NCBI RefSeq assembly: GCF_030730875.1
Contig: NZ_JAVAMA010000003.1
Location: 62,001 to 126,000, forward strand
Direction of reading: 5' to 3'
Source: Sphingomonas sp. DG1-23
Lineage (GTDB): Bacteria; Pseudomonadota; Alphaproteobacteria; Sphingomonadales; Sphingomonadaceae
Length of the DNA stretch: 64,000 nt
Under the pieces are notes generated by a model that made no database searches, was not told where the DNA came from, and saw nothing but the letters and a program-made list of their open reading frames with translations. Made by a program: the position numbers and the translations under genes. Shown here in pieces: positions 1-7,155 of the stretch (position 1 is the first letter of the stretch; the number at the start of each line of letters is the position of its first letter).

Positions 1-416
1 GGCCCGTCATGCTGGATCGGAAGCAGCGGCACGATCTCCGCGGCCTCGGCCTCGAGCCGCGTCCGGATCCGGCGCATCAGCCGGGCAATCGCACGACGAT
101 AGGTCTCCCATTGGTCGGCGGGATGCGGACCCTGCCAGCGCGCGACATGCTCGCGATATTCGGCCATCAGGGTCGCGGTCTCGACGCTCGCCAGCGCCGC
201 GGTCTGCTGGGCATGCTCGCGGCGGTCGTTCATCATCGGGCCGTAGATCGTCGATTCCATCCTGGCGAAATGGAGCAGCAGATCGCGGGTGAAGGCCCAG
301 CGCTTGTCGGCCATCTTGTCGGCGTGCGAGGGCGCCGCCCCCGCGGCGAATTGTTCCACCGCGTCCACATTGGCGAGGATGCGGCAATGTTGGGCAAGCA
401 GACGATCGACGGGCAT
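1..416 (-). CDS. Hemerythrin-like (HHE) domain protein, 3' end outside the window
   Basis: The frame opens with ATG at 416, 12 bases after an AGGAG ribosome site, and stays open to the window edge, giving 138 residues without a stop. It reads as an all-helical protein. Histidines sit at H10, H49 (in HFARME), H68 and H90, the spacing of the iron-binding four-helix bundle of HHE proteins. One of the paired glutamates after H49 is replaced by Met53 while Glu54 is kept, so the metal site may be atypical. Such small proteins are linked to oxygen, NO or iron sensing; the role here is not determinable. The frame choice rests on composition and the ribosome site, because overlapping antisense frames are also open. 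Confidence 0.7.
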   Translation of the reverse strand, partial: MPVDRLLAQHCRILANVDAVEQFAAGAAPSHADKMADKRWAFTRDLLLHFARMESTIYGPMMNDRREHAQQTAALASVETATLMAEYREHVARWQGPHPADQWETYRRAIARLMRRIRTRLEAEAAEIVPLLPIQHDG

Positions 417-560
417 TCGCGGGGTGTTCTCCTTATTCCCCTGTGCCTCCATCTAGCTTCCCGCGGGTGAATCCGCGGCCCCGGTAAAGGCCGTATTGGG
501 GTTGGTACGGAAGCGTTCCGCGCCGCCGATGCGCCCGAGCAATCCGTAGCCGCACTGATC

Positions 561-589
561 TTGCTGCACTGCAATATGACCTCTATATC
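561..589 (+). promoter_or_regulatory. Sigma70-type promoter for the WYL-like gene, predicting a leaderless mRNA
   Basis: TTGCTG at 561-566 and TATATC at 584-589 are separated by exactly 17 bases. The ATG of the next gene is at 596, seven bases past the -10 element, where transcription would be expected to begin. No purine-rich ribosome site precedes that ATG. Both facts suggest a leaderless transcript. Inferred from sequence only. Confidence 0.5.
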
Positions 590-595
590 CCCCCG

Positions 596-943
596 ATGTC
601 CCGTAGCGATCCCGATCCGGCGCCGACCCCGGCCGCCAATATGCCGACCCTGTTCGAAGCCATCGTCCGCACCCGCTGCGTCGAGGCGACCTATAATGGC
701 GGCCGCGTGCTGCTGGCGCCGCATGTCGCCTTCACGCGCCACGGCGAGGTCTATGTCGGCGCCACCACGATCGAGCGCGACGGCCAGCCCCCGCGCGAGG
801 AAAAGGTCGGGCTATTCAAGTTCGTCGGGCTGGGCGGCTTCGCGCTCACCGAACGCGAATTCCGGCCCAGCGCATTGTTCGACCCCAGGGACGAACGCTT
901 CGCGGCCGAGACCCTGATCGCGGTGGAAATCCCCGCGACCTGA
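596..943 (+). CDS. Small protein resembling a stand-alone WYL domain
   Basis: 115 residues. After a Pro-rich N-terminus of about 16 residues, the core (about 17-112) has alternating strands with a basic PHVAF element near residue 42 and a later VGLFKFVGLGGFALTE segment. This resembles the beta-sandwich WYL ligand-binding domain usually fused to a winged helix in transcription regulators. No DNA-binding helix is present, so it would be a free ligand-binding or partner protein. Start: ATG at 596 sits directly behind a promoter-like element and has no ribosome site. The gene diverges from the hemerythrin-like gene across 179 bases. The domain call is by pattern only; a conserved hypothetical protein is the safe label. 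Confidence 0.6.
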   Translation: MSRSDPDPAPTPAANMPTLFEAIVRTRCVEATYNGGRVLLAPHVAFTRHGEVYVGATTIERDGQPPREEKVGLFKFVGLGGFALTEREFRPSALFDPRDERFAAETLIAVEIPAT

Positions 944-959
944 ATCCCGGCCGCAAGCA

Positions 960-1493
960 TCAGCGGCAGCGCACCTGCTGCTGGTTGCGATCGATCGACG
1001 CGCCCGCCGCCCCGCCGGCGATCGCGCCGAGCAACGTCCCCACTGTGCTCGAGCGGCGCCCGGCGATGATGTTGCCGAACAATCCGCCGGCCGCGGCGCC
1101 GACGATCAGCCCGGTCGTGCCGTCGCTGCGCTTGCAATAATAGCGCCCGTCATTGCCGCGATAGACCCGGTCGTCCTGCGACAGGGTGCGCTCCTGATAA
1201 TTGCCCGAACGATAGTCGCGTGCCGGATCGTAATTGGGATCGTCGTCGTAGCGATTGTCGTCGTAGCGGGGGCGATCGTCATAGCTCGGGCGCGAGGCGC
1301 GGGCGCGGCGATAGCGGTCGAGCGCGGCCTGGAACTGCTCATATTCATTGTCGAAGCGGCGCTGCGCGGCATCGAAGCGCGCTTCCTCGTCCTGAGACGA
1401 GCCGGTGGCATAGCGCGTGCTGGTCTGGGCGGCGGCGGGGCTCGCGACGACGAGCGCCGCGGCGAGCGCCGCGAGGCCGGTGATGGTCTTCAT
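960..1493 (-). CDS. Exported glycine-zipper protein (17 kDa surface-antigen-like)
   Basis: 177 residues from ATG 1493, which follows GAGGAGA at good spacing; the frame is open further upstream but that part looks non-coding. Residues 1-22 form a signal peptide ending ASPAAAQ. Then come a charged helical stretch, a Tyr/Asp/Arg-rich disordered section (about 65-105), a YYCKRSDG element, and a C-terminal glycine-zipper hairpin (GAAAGGLFGNIIAG, then LLGAIAGGAAGASID) typical of outer-membrane-associated Rick_17kDa_Anti-type proteins. The C-terminal QQQVRCR supplies a second cysteine. Probably a periplasmic or outer-membrane envelope protein; no specific function is known. It converges with the WYL-like gene. 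Confidence 0.8.
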   Translation of the reverse strand: MKTITGLAALAAALVVASPAAAQTSTRYATGSSQDEEARFDAAQRRFDNEYEQFQAALDRYRRARASRPSYDDRPRYDDNRYDDDPNYDPARDYRSGNYQERTLSQDDRVYRGNDGRYYCKRSDGTTGLIVGAAAGGLFGNIIAGRRSSTVGTLLGAIAGGAAGASIDRNQQQVRCR

Positions 1494-1636
1494 GTGCAAT
1501 TCTCCTCGATGCGTGCCCTGATAAGGCTGACGACGCCGAAACGTTCCGGCAATGCGGGTGAAGCGCGGCTGAATGGGGACGGGAAGCCCTTGGCCCCTCG
1601 GCTGCGCTAAGTTGACCAACTTCTCCGAAACGCGAT

Positions 1637-2062
1637 TTATTTCGGCGCCTTCTTGCGGGGCGGCGGCGGCGGCGCGTTGATCACCGCTAGCGCGAGACGA
1701 TAGTCGAATCGCTGGCGTGTGCCGATTTGCTTGCCCTTGTAGAAGCGCGGTGTGACGATGCCGTTGAGCGCGCGATCCATCGCGAGCCCGAACATGCGAT
1801 CATAGCCCATCTGGAGCGCGCAATCCCACGCCGCAGCGAAGCGCTCCGCACCTGGGCGCTCGCGCAGCTTATAGGCCGATTGCTTGGTCATTCCCACGGC
1901 GCGGGCGGCGCGGAGCACCGTGCCCATCTCAGAAAGCGCCGTGATGAAGTCGCGCTGGCGGCGCGGCGTCCAGCCGTCGTGGCGGACGCGATCCAGCGCG
2001 ACGGGGACGAAGGCGAGCGGGTCGGGGTCTTCGCCGGGAGGGGCGCAAGGGTCCTCAGCCAT
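1637..2062 (-). CDS. Helix-turn-helix protein, terminase-small-subunit-like, paralogue 2
   Basis: 141 residues starting MAEDP at ATG 2062, which overlaps the stop of the upstream paralogue by 8 bases. Residues about 40-85 form a helix-turn-helix-like segment (RQRDFITALSEMGTVLRAAR, then VGMTKQSAYKLRERPGAERF), as in phage terminase small subunits and some sphingomonad proteins of unknown role. The tail is basic and Pro-rich (PPPPPRKKAPK). No terminase large subunit or other phage gene is nearby, so a packaging role is unlikely. A DNA-binding function is inferred only. Confidence 0.65.
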   Translation of the reverse strand: MAEDPCAPPGEDPDPLAFVPVALDRVRHDGWTPRRQRDFITALSEMGTVLRAARAVGMTKQSAYKLRERPGAERFAAAWDCALQMGYDRMFGLAMDRALNGIVTPRFYKGKQIGTRQRFDYRLALAVINAPPPPPRKKAPK

Positions 2063-2438
2063 TGGCCGGACCGCGGGCGCGATGAAACAGGGCGAGCGCC
2101 AGCCGCACCTTTGTGCTCCCGTGGCAGACGGCGTCGACACGGGCCATCTGCGTGGCATCGAGACCGCGTTTGCGCAGGATGCGATCGGCGAGTGCGTCTG
2201 CCTCGGCTTCTTCCTTTGCCTCTCGCCACGCCTGCGAGAACACGCTGCGCCGGCCGAGGCCGCGTCGCAAGCGGGTGACGGCGTGCGCATTGGCGCCGAC
2301 GCTGGCGGCCGCGGCGGCGACGTCACCGGTGCGGAGCAGCGCGTGGAGGAAAATGCGCTGGCGTTCGGCCGGCCAGTCTGGGCGCGGCACGAGCGTGAGC
2401 GCGGCGAACGGCGCGCGAGGGCAGGACGACTCGGGCAT
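2055..2438 (-). CDS. Helix-turn-helix protein, terminase-small-subunit-like, paralogue 1
   Basis: 127 residues from ATG 2438 (MPESS). It has the same core pattern as the downstream gene: W, Q-R-x-F, a helix, AAAAASVGANAHAVTRLRRG, then F-x-x-AW. The two look like tandem duplicates that have since diverged. The C-terminal half is rich in Ala/Glu/Arg and may be coiled. An AT-rich motif at 2453-2471, just upstream, recurs upstream of dusB and may belong to its promoter. Function unknown; a DNA-binding regulator is the best guess. Confidence 0.6.
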   Translation of the reverse strand: MPESSCPRAPFAALTLVPRPDWPAERQRIFLHALLRTGDVAAAAASVGANAHAVTRLRRGLGRRSVFSQAWREAKEEAEADALADRILRKRGLDATQMARVDAVCHGSTKVRLALALFHRARGPANG

Positions 2439-2452
2439 CGACGAGTCTATCC

Positions 2453-2471
2453 CAGATGAAATCCTATTTTG
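2453..2471 (-). promoter_or_regulatory. AT-rich motif upstream of the HTH pair, shared with 45827-45845
   Basis: Read leftward this is CAAAATAGGATTTCATCTG. The same 19-mer with one change occurs at 45827-45845 on the other strand. It stands out in a GC-rich genome and lies 15 bases upstream of the ATG at 2438, where a promoter or operator would sit. Function is inferred. Confidence 0.35.
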
Positions 2472-2479
2472 GAAGCCGG

Positions 2480-2932
2480 TCAGCCGGGGCAGTTCTGGCG
2501 CAGGAAGTCGATCGCCTGGGCGAATTGGGCCGCAGCCTCGCCGCTCGGGAAATCGAGCAGCGTCCGGACGCCGTCGGGCTTCTTCGCGACGAGCTCGAGC
2601 CGCGTCGTGTCCTCGCGGCGAACCTCGGCGATGCTGCCCCATGCGATGCGCCAGCTGCGCTCCGATTTGACGTTGGCGGCGATGGTCGCGACCGGCGTGG
2701 CGAATTCGGTCTCGCAGCGGCGGGGCGTCTTGCTGCCGGCGATCGGGCGGACGAGGAGCGAGGTCTTCTTCCGGTCGTCGCGGGCGTGGGTGACGGTGAT
2801 CCCATGCGGCTGGGCGAGAACGGCGTCGATGCCTTGCTGCCAGGCTTCGACGGTGGGCGGGGGGTCGTTCTGCGCAGTGGCGGACGGCGCTGCCGCCAGG
2901 GCGGCGAGGATGAGAGGCGTGGCGCGGATCAT
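2480..2932 (-). CDS. Secreted hypothetical protein
   Basis: 150 residues from ATG 2932, behind a GGGGGA ribosome site. Residues 1-20 are a signal peptide (MIRATPLILAALAAAPSATA). The mature part has two cysteines, at RRCETEF and in the C-terminal FLRQNCPG, which could form a disulfide. The pattern of charged strands suggests a small periplasmic beta-rich protein. I do not recognise a named family. It stands alone, 41 bases upstream of the HTH pair in the same direction. Confidence 0.7.
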   Translation of the reverse strand: MIRATPLILAALAAAPSATAQNDPPPTVEAWQQGIDAVLAQPHGITVTHARDDRKKTSLLVRPIAGSKTPRRCETEFATPVATIAANVKSERSWRIAWGSIAEVRREDTTRLELVAKKPDGVRTLLDFPSGEAAAQFAQAIDFLRQNCPG

Positions 2933-3012
2933 GCTGGGGTCCCCCGGAGATTTTGCGGGGTGGTAGCACGGTGGGGCGGGGTTGCCAGTGGGTGAGAGGC
3001 TCGCAGCGTCGC

Positions 3013-3311
3013 TCAGATCCCGCTGATCAGCAGGTCGAGCGCGTTGAGAATCGCATAACGCTGTTCGGAGAGCGAACGGACGCACTTTCCGAATTCACGG
3101 GTTCGCACCGCGGCAGCGAATTGCGTGAACATCACGACTTCCTCGCCGGCTACGGTGAATATCGGGTTCAGGCGCTCGGCGGGCGGGGGCGCGCTACTAC
3201 GCGGGAGGAGAGGAACGACGAAACGGGTGTTCAGGGTAGAGAGCAGATCGGCCTGGCAATCGAGCAGCAAGCCGGGCTGTCGCGCCGGGCATAGACGTCG
3301 AATTGCGCCAT
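3013..3311 (-). pseudogene. ccdB: ccdB-type toxin gene, frameshifted
   Basis: From ATG 3311 the frame starts as a CcdB N-terminus (MAQFDVYAR), then loses register. One base later in register the rest of CcdB follows intact: LLLDCQADLL, LNTRFVVPLLP, RLNPIF, VMFTQFAA and the C-terminal ALDLLISGI. CcdB is a DNA-gyrase-poisoning toxin of type II toxin-antitoxin systems. The span is 299 bases, one short of a whole number of codons, which fits a single deleted base near 3283. The C-terminal gyrase-contact region is preserved, so inactivation is probably recent, unless it is a sequencing error. It lies immediately downstream of the ccdA remnant. Confidence 0.75.
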
Positions 3312-3317
3312 CGGGTC

Positions 3318-3440
3318 CTAAAAGAGCCGGGCGTCGGCGAGGGGCAGGCCGCGCCGCTCGACATGCGCTTTGGATGCCGCGAGCGCCTCGGCATTGTCCG
3401 CCTGCCAGCGCGGCATGGCCACACGCGCGATGGCTTCGAG
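3318..3440 (-). pseudogene. ccdA: ccdA antitoxin remnant (C-terminal part only)
   Basis: This stretch encodes the toxin-binding tail of a CcdA antitoxin: MPRWQADNAEALAASKAH, then VERRGLPLADARLF and TAG at 3318-3320, six bases before the ccdB ATG. The ribbon-helix-helix DNA-binding N-terminus is missing. The reading frame continues upstream into the DUF559 gene, interrupted only by TAG at 3441-3443, so the remnant is joined in frame to that gene. It has no start codon of its own. Confidence 0.65.
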
Positions 3441-3680
3441 CTAGCGGGTGCGAGTGGCGTCATAGTCCTGTTGGGTGGCGTGGGTGTCGCCGTCGACTTC
3501 GGTCGCCAGCATTGCCGTGCGGCTGGTGAAGTCGACGATGTAGCGGCCGAGGTCCGTCTGGTGGCGGAACTTGAGGGACTCGAAGCGGTGGGCGCGGAGG
3601 TGATACCAGAGGCGGGCTTCGGCGGACGTGGGGTTGGCGCGCATTTCCTTGGCGCGACGGATCAGTTCCGGGTCTCGCAT
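3441..3680 (-). pseudogene. DUF559 endonuclease-like gene, truncated
   Basis: 79 residues from ATG 3680. The sequence follows the DUF559 family, a PD-(D/E)XK nuclease-like fold: EARLWYHLRAHRF, LKFRHQTDLGRYIVDF, TEVDGDTHATQQDYDATRTR. Family members usually run about 110-130 residues, continuing with a tryptophan after this point. Here TAG stands where the tryptophan codon is expected, and what follows after LEA is ccdA, not DUF559. The gene is therefore cut short at its C-terminus and probably inactive. Confidence 0.6.
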
Positions 3681-3689
3681 GTCGTGACT

Positions 3690-3786
3690 TCCCCTCTCCC
3701 CCGACCCTCTCCCCTAAAAGGGGAGAGGGAGACTTTAGCCCGCTCCCTCTCCCCGTTTGCTGAAAGAGGATTGGGGAGAGGGTCGT
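3690..3786. repeat. Palindromic intergenic repeat, CCCTCTCCC family
   Basis: A 10-base stem (CCCTCTCCCC at 3705-3714 with GGGGAGAGGG at 3720-3729, loop TAAAA) is embedded in further CCCTCTCCC/GGGAGAGGG units up to 3782. It lies at the 3' end of the uvrD gene and could act as its terminator. Relatives occur at 25934, 31585, 40817 and 40916. Confidence 0.7.
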
Positions 3787-3791
3787 GTCGC

Positions 3792-6104
3792 CTATTCCCC
3801 CACGCTCACGAAACTATCCATAACCCGCTTCCGCCCCGCCACCTCGAAGTCGATCTCGAGCTTGTTGCCTTCGATCTCGGCGATCAGGCCGTAGCCGAAC
3901 TTCTGGTGGAACACGCGCAGCCCCACCGACAGATCCGCGCGGGGCTTGGCGCCGAAGCTCACCGCGGACGCATGGCTTTCCAGCACCCGCGCCGGTTCGC
4001 GCGAGAAGGTGCGTTGGGTGAAGCCGCCGCCGGGGTTCCTGGCATCGACGCCCGCGGCGCGTTGCCAGCCGGGGCCGCGGCCGGTGCCGCGGGCGACGTC
4101 GGCGAAGGGATCGGCGCGTTCGGACCAATTGGCGCGCCACAGGCTCTCGCCGCCCGACATGGTGCTTTCGCTGTCGACGTGCTCGGGCGGCAATTCGGCG
4201 ACGAAGCGGCTGGGGAGGCTGCTGGTCCATTGGCCGTAGATGCGGCGATTGGCGGCGTGGAGAATCGTCGCGCGGCGGCGGGCGCGGGTGATCGCGACAT
4301 AAGCGAGGCGGCGCTCCTCCTCGAGGGATGCGAGGCCGCCTTCGTCGAGCGCGCGCTGCGAGGGGAAGATGCCTTCCTCCCAGCCGGCGAGGAACACCGT
4401 GTCGAACTCGAGCCCCTTGGCGGCGTGGATCGTCATGATCGTCACCTTGGCCTCGTCGGCGCTCGCCTCATTGTCCATCACGAGGCTGACATGCTCGAGG
4501 AACGCGGTCAGGCTTTCATATTCTTCCATCGCGCGGACGAGCTCGGTGAGGTTCTCGAGCCGGCCGGCGGCTTCGGCGGTGCGATCGGCCTGCCACATCG
4601 CGGTGTAGCCGCTCTCGTCGAGGATGATCCGGGCGAGTTCGGGATGAGGGAGGGTGTCGCCCATGCCGCGCCAGCGGGCGATGTCGCCGATCAGGTTGCC
4701 GAGGGAGCGGCGGGCCTGCGGGGTGAGCTCGTCGGTGTCGAGGATGCGCGCGCCGGCGGTGGTGAGGGGGAGACCCTCAGCCCGGGCGAACTGGTGGACC
4801 TTGGCCAGCGCCTTGTCGCCGAGGCCGCGCTTGGGGACGTTGACGATGCGCTCGAAGGCGAGATCGTCGGCGGGCTGGGCGACGACGCGGAGATAAGCGA
4901 GCGCGTCGCGGATCTCCTGGCGTTCGTAGAAGCGGAAGCCGCCGATGATGCGATAGGGCAGGCCGATGCTGATGAAGCGCTCTTCGAACTCGCGGGTCTG
5001 GTGCTGCGCGCGGACGAGGATCGCAGTGTCGTCGAGGGAGAGGCCGCCGCGCTGGAGGCCCTCGATCTCCTCGCCGACGCGGCGGGCTTCCTCGGGGCCG
5101 TCCCAGATGCCGAGCACCTTGACCTTCTCGCCCTGGTCCTTCTCGGTCCACAGGGTCTTGCCGAGGCGGCCGCCATTATTGGCGATGACGCCCGAGGCGG
5201 CGGCGAGGATGTGCGGGGTGGAGCGGTAATTCTGCTCGAGCCGGATCACCCTCGCGCCGGGGAAGTCCTTCTCGAACTTGAGGATATTCTCGACCTGCGC
5301 GCCGCGCCAGCTGTAGATCGACTGGTCGTCGTCGCCGACGCAGCATATGTTCTTGCGCTCCTGCGCGAGCAGGCGGAGCCAGAGATATTGGACGCTGTTG
5401 GTGTCCTGATACTCGTCCACCATGATGTATCGGAAGCGATTCTGATATTGCGATAAAATCTCGCGATCTGTCTTCAGGATCACCAGCATGTGGAGCAGCA
5501 GGTCGCCGAAATCGCAGGCGTTGAGGGTGCGCAGACGATCCTGATAGGCGGCATAGAGCGCCTTGCCCTTGCCGTGCGCGAACGCCTCGGACTCGCCGGC
5601 GTCGATCTCGCCGGGGGTCAGGCCCTTGTTCTTCCAGCCGTCGATCAGCCCGGCGAGCTGGCGCGCCGGCCAGCGTTTCTCGTCGAGATCGGCGGCGCTG
5701 ATCAGCTGTTTGAGCAGGCGGAGCTGGTCGTCGGTGTCGAGGATGGTGAAGTTGCTCTGCAGCCCGACCAGCTCGGCATGGCGGCGGAGCATCTTCGCGC
5801 CGATCGCGTGGAAGGTGCCGAGCCACGGCATGCCCTCGACCGCGTCGCCGACGAGCCGGCCGACCCGCTCGCGCATCTCGCGCGCGGCCTTGTTGGTGAA
5901 GGTGACCGAGAGGATCTCGCTGGGCCAGGCCTTCCGGGTGAACAGCAGGTGCGCGAGGCGCGCGGTGAGCGCGGCGGTCTTGCCGGTGCCGGCGCCGGCG
6001 AGGACGAGCACCGGGCCCTCGGTGGTGAGCACGGCATCGCGCTGGGGGGCGTTGAGCCCCTGCAGATAGGGGGCGTCGTCGGGGCTTGGCGCAGGGAGAC
6101 TCAT
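3792..6104 (-). CDS. uvrD: ATP-dependent DNA helicase UvrD/PcrA
   Basis: 770 residues from ATG 6104 (MSLPAPSP). It is a superfamily 1A 3'-5' helicase for nucleotide excision and mismatch repair and for removing stalled complexes. Motifs in order: Q-motif LNAPQRDAV (18-26), Walker A AGAGTGKT (36-43), Walker B VDEYQDTN (229-236), GDDDQSIYSWRGA (257-269), LEQNYRST, then TIHAAKGLEFDTVFLAGWEE and EERRLAYVAITRARR. The C-terminal FGYGLIAEI-to-end region matches the Tudor-like domain that contacts RNA polymerase in PcrA. An upstream in-frame extension of 18 residues is possible but Arg/Pro-rich and unlikely. It stands alone between repeats and a divergent outer-membrane gene. Confidence 0.95.
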   Translation of the reverse strand: MSLPAPSPDDAPYLQGLNAPQRDAVLTTEGPVLVLAGAGTGKTAALTARLAHLLFTRKAWPSEILSVTFTNKAAREMRERVGRLVGDAVEGMPWLGTFHAIGAKMLRRHAELVGLQSNFTILDTDDQLRLLKQLISAADLDEKRWPARQLAGLIDGWKNKGLTPGEIDAGESEAFAHGKGKALYAAYQDRLRTLNACDFGDLLLHMLVILKTDREILSQYQNRFRYIMVDEYQDTNSVQYLWLRLLAQERKNICCVGDDDQSIYSWRGAQVENILKFEKDFPGARVIRLEQNYRSTPHILAAASGVIANNGGRLGKTLWTEKDQGEKVKVLGIWDGPEEARRVGEEIEGLQRGGLSLDDTAILVRAQHQTREFEERFISIGLPYRIIGGFRFYERQEIRDALAYLRVVAQPADDLAFERIVNVPKRGLGDKALAKVHQFARAEGLPLTTAGARILDTDELTPQARRSLGNLIGDIARWRGMGDTLPHPELARIILDESGYTAMWQADRTAEAAGRLENLTELVRAMEEYESLTAFLEHVSLVMDNEASADEAKVTIMTIHAAKGLEFDTVFLAGWEEGIFPSQRALDEGGLASLEEERRLAYVAITRARRRATILHAANRRIYGQWTSSLPSRFVAELPPEHVDSESTMSGGESLWRANWSERADPFADVARGTGRGPGWQRAAGVDARNPGGGFTQRTFSREPARVLESHASAVSFGAKPRADLSVGLRVFHQKFGYGLIAEIEGNKLEIDFEVAGRKRVMDSFVSVGE

Positions 6105-6203
6105 CGGTGAACAGGTAGGGAACGGCGGCTGCCGGGGCAAGCCGGAACCGGCGCGCACGGCACGCGTCTATAAGGTCGAGCGTCTGCGGGAGAATCATGT
6201 CAA

Positions 6204-6881
6204 ATGCGCCACTTGCTGCTCCTGCCCCTGCTGTTCGGCGCGCTGCCCGCGCTGGCGCAGGTCGAGGAGCTCGATCAGGTCGAGCCGGGCAAGGGCGAAT
6301 GGCAGGCCGAAACGCTCGGCAGCTATGGCGGAGCCGACGATCACCAGATCGAAGTGATCGCCGGGGTGACCGACCGCCTCGCGCTCGGCGTGCAGGCCGA
6401 GTTCGAGGGGCGGACGCTGGACGGGTGGGGGCCGGTGGCCTTGTACCGGTTCAGCGATCCCGAGGCGGATCTGGTCGGGCTGGGGCTGGAGACGCAGATC
6501 GAGATCGATCGCGGCGGGCGGCTGGGCGAGGCCGAGTTGCGCGGGATCGTCGACCGGCGTTCGCCGAACTGGTGGGTGCAGGCCAATCTGATGCTGCGCT
6601 ACCAGCGCGACGAGGGCGCGCGCGGGACCAACGTGGCTTATGCCGGCTCGGTGCAGCATGCGCTGGGCGACAAGGCGTGGCTGGGGATCGAGGCGTCGGG
6701 GCGCGCGGTGCGGCTGGGCGGTGATCGGCAGGCGGCGGCGCAGGGCGAGCATTATGCCGGGCCGAGCCTGACGGTCGAGCTGGGCGACGACACGGTCGAA
6801 CTCGGCGCGGCATGGCTGCAGCGGCTGGCGGGGAGCGGGCCGAGATCCGAGCCGCGGCTGTTCGTCCAGTTCACTTTCTGA
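6204..6881 (+). CDS. Predicted outer-membrane beta-barrel protein
   Basis: 225 residues. A signal peptide (MRHLLLLPLLFGALPALAQ) is followed by alternating amphipathic strands rich in Gly, Leu and Glu, and the chain ends LFVQFTF. The terminal phenylalanine is the usual recognition mark for the BAM outer-membrane assembly machinery. Repeated phrases such as DRLALGVQAEFEG and WLGIEASGRAVRL fit a small barrel. No cargo or ligand can be inferred. It is divergent from uvrD across 99 bases and precedes a tiny membrane protein gene. Confidence 0.75.
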   Translation: MRHLLLLPLLFGALPALAQVEELDQVEPGKGEWQAETLGSYGGADDHQIEVIAGVTDRLALGVQAEFEGRTLDGWGPVALYRFSDPEADLVGLGLETQIEIDRGGRLGEAELRGIVDRRSPNWWVQANLMLRYQRDEGARGTNVAYAGSVQHALGDKAWLGIEASGRAVRLGGDRQAAAQGEHYAGPSLTVELGDDTVELGAAWLQRLAGSGPRSEPRLFVQFTF

Positions 6882-6904
6882 AAGCGCGCGGCTAAGCCGC
6901 GGCG

Positions 6905-7087
6905 ATGAATTTGAGGAACCGAAAGATCCGGCTGGCGATCGTGCTGGCGATCGCCGTTGTCGCGGCGGTCGTCGCGTGGCGGACGAGCCAGGCCGAGAAA
7001 AGCCGGCCGCCCTGCGAGCCCGGGCGGCACGAGGAGAAGGATTCCGCCGGCAAGGTGGTCAAGGTCACCCGGACGACCTGCATGTGA
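6905..7087 (+). CDS. Small single-span membrane protein
   Basis: 60 residues. Residues 10-26 (LAIVLAIAVVAAVVAW) form one membrane span after a basic N-terminus. The rest is polar with two cysteines (PPCEPG and the C-terminal TTCM). It starts 23 bases after the barrel gene and may be co-transcribed with it. I do not recognise a family. The frame overlaps shadows on both strands, but base composition by codon position fits coding. Confidence 0.55.
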   Translation: MNLRNRKIRLAIVLAIAVVAAVVAWRTSQAEKSRPPCEPGRHEEKDSAGKVVKVTRTTCM

Positions 7088-7101
7088 ACCCGGTCGCAGG
7101 A

Positions 7102-7130
7102 TTGTAACGCTGCCGTCATACGCCGGTCAC
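7102..7130 (+). promoter_or_regulatory. Pho-box-like array upstream of the phosphate transporter
   Basis: Three seven-base units, TTGTAAC (7102-7108), CCGTCAT (7113-7119) and CGGTCAC (7124-7130), are each separated by exactly four bases. This is the 11-base period of PhoB sites (CTGTCAT repeats). The array ends 25 bases before the transporter ATG, so bound PhoB could activate or block transcription. In Sinorhizobium the PiT transporter is repressed by PhoB; the direction here is unknown. Confidence 0.55.
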
Positions 7131-7155
7131 GAAGCGCGGTCATTTCGCAGCCATC

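Noticed and set aside
1637..2438. Prophage remnant
   Set aside because: The two terminase-like genes stand alone; no integrase, capsid, tail or lysis genes and no attachment repeats are visible nearby.
3303..5456. A long rightward open frame of 717 codons opposite uvrD
   Set aside because: It is antisense to a gene with every helicase motif; its Ala/Gly/Glu/Leu-rich composition is the usual shadow in GC-rich DNA.
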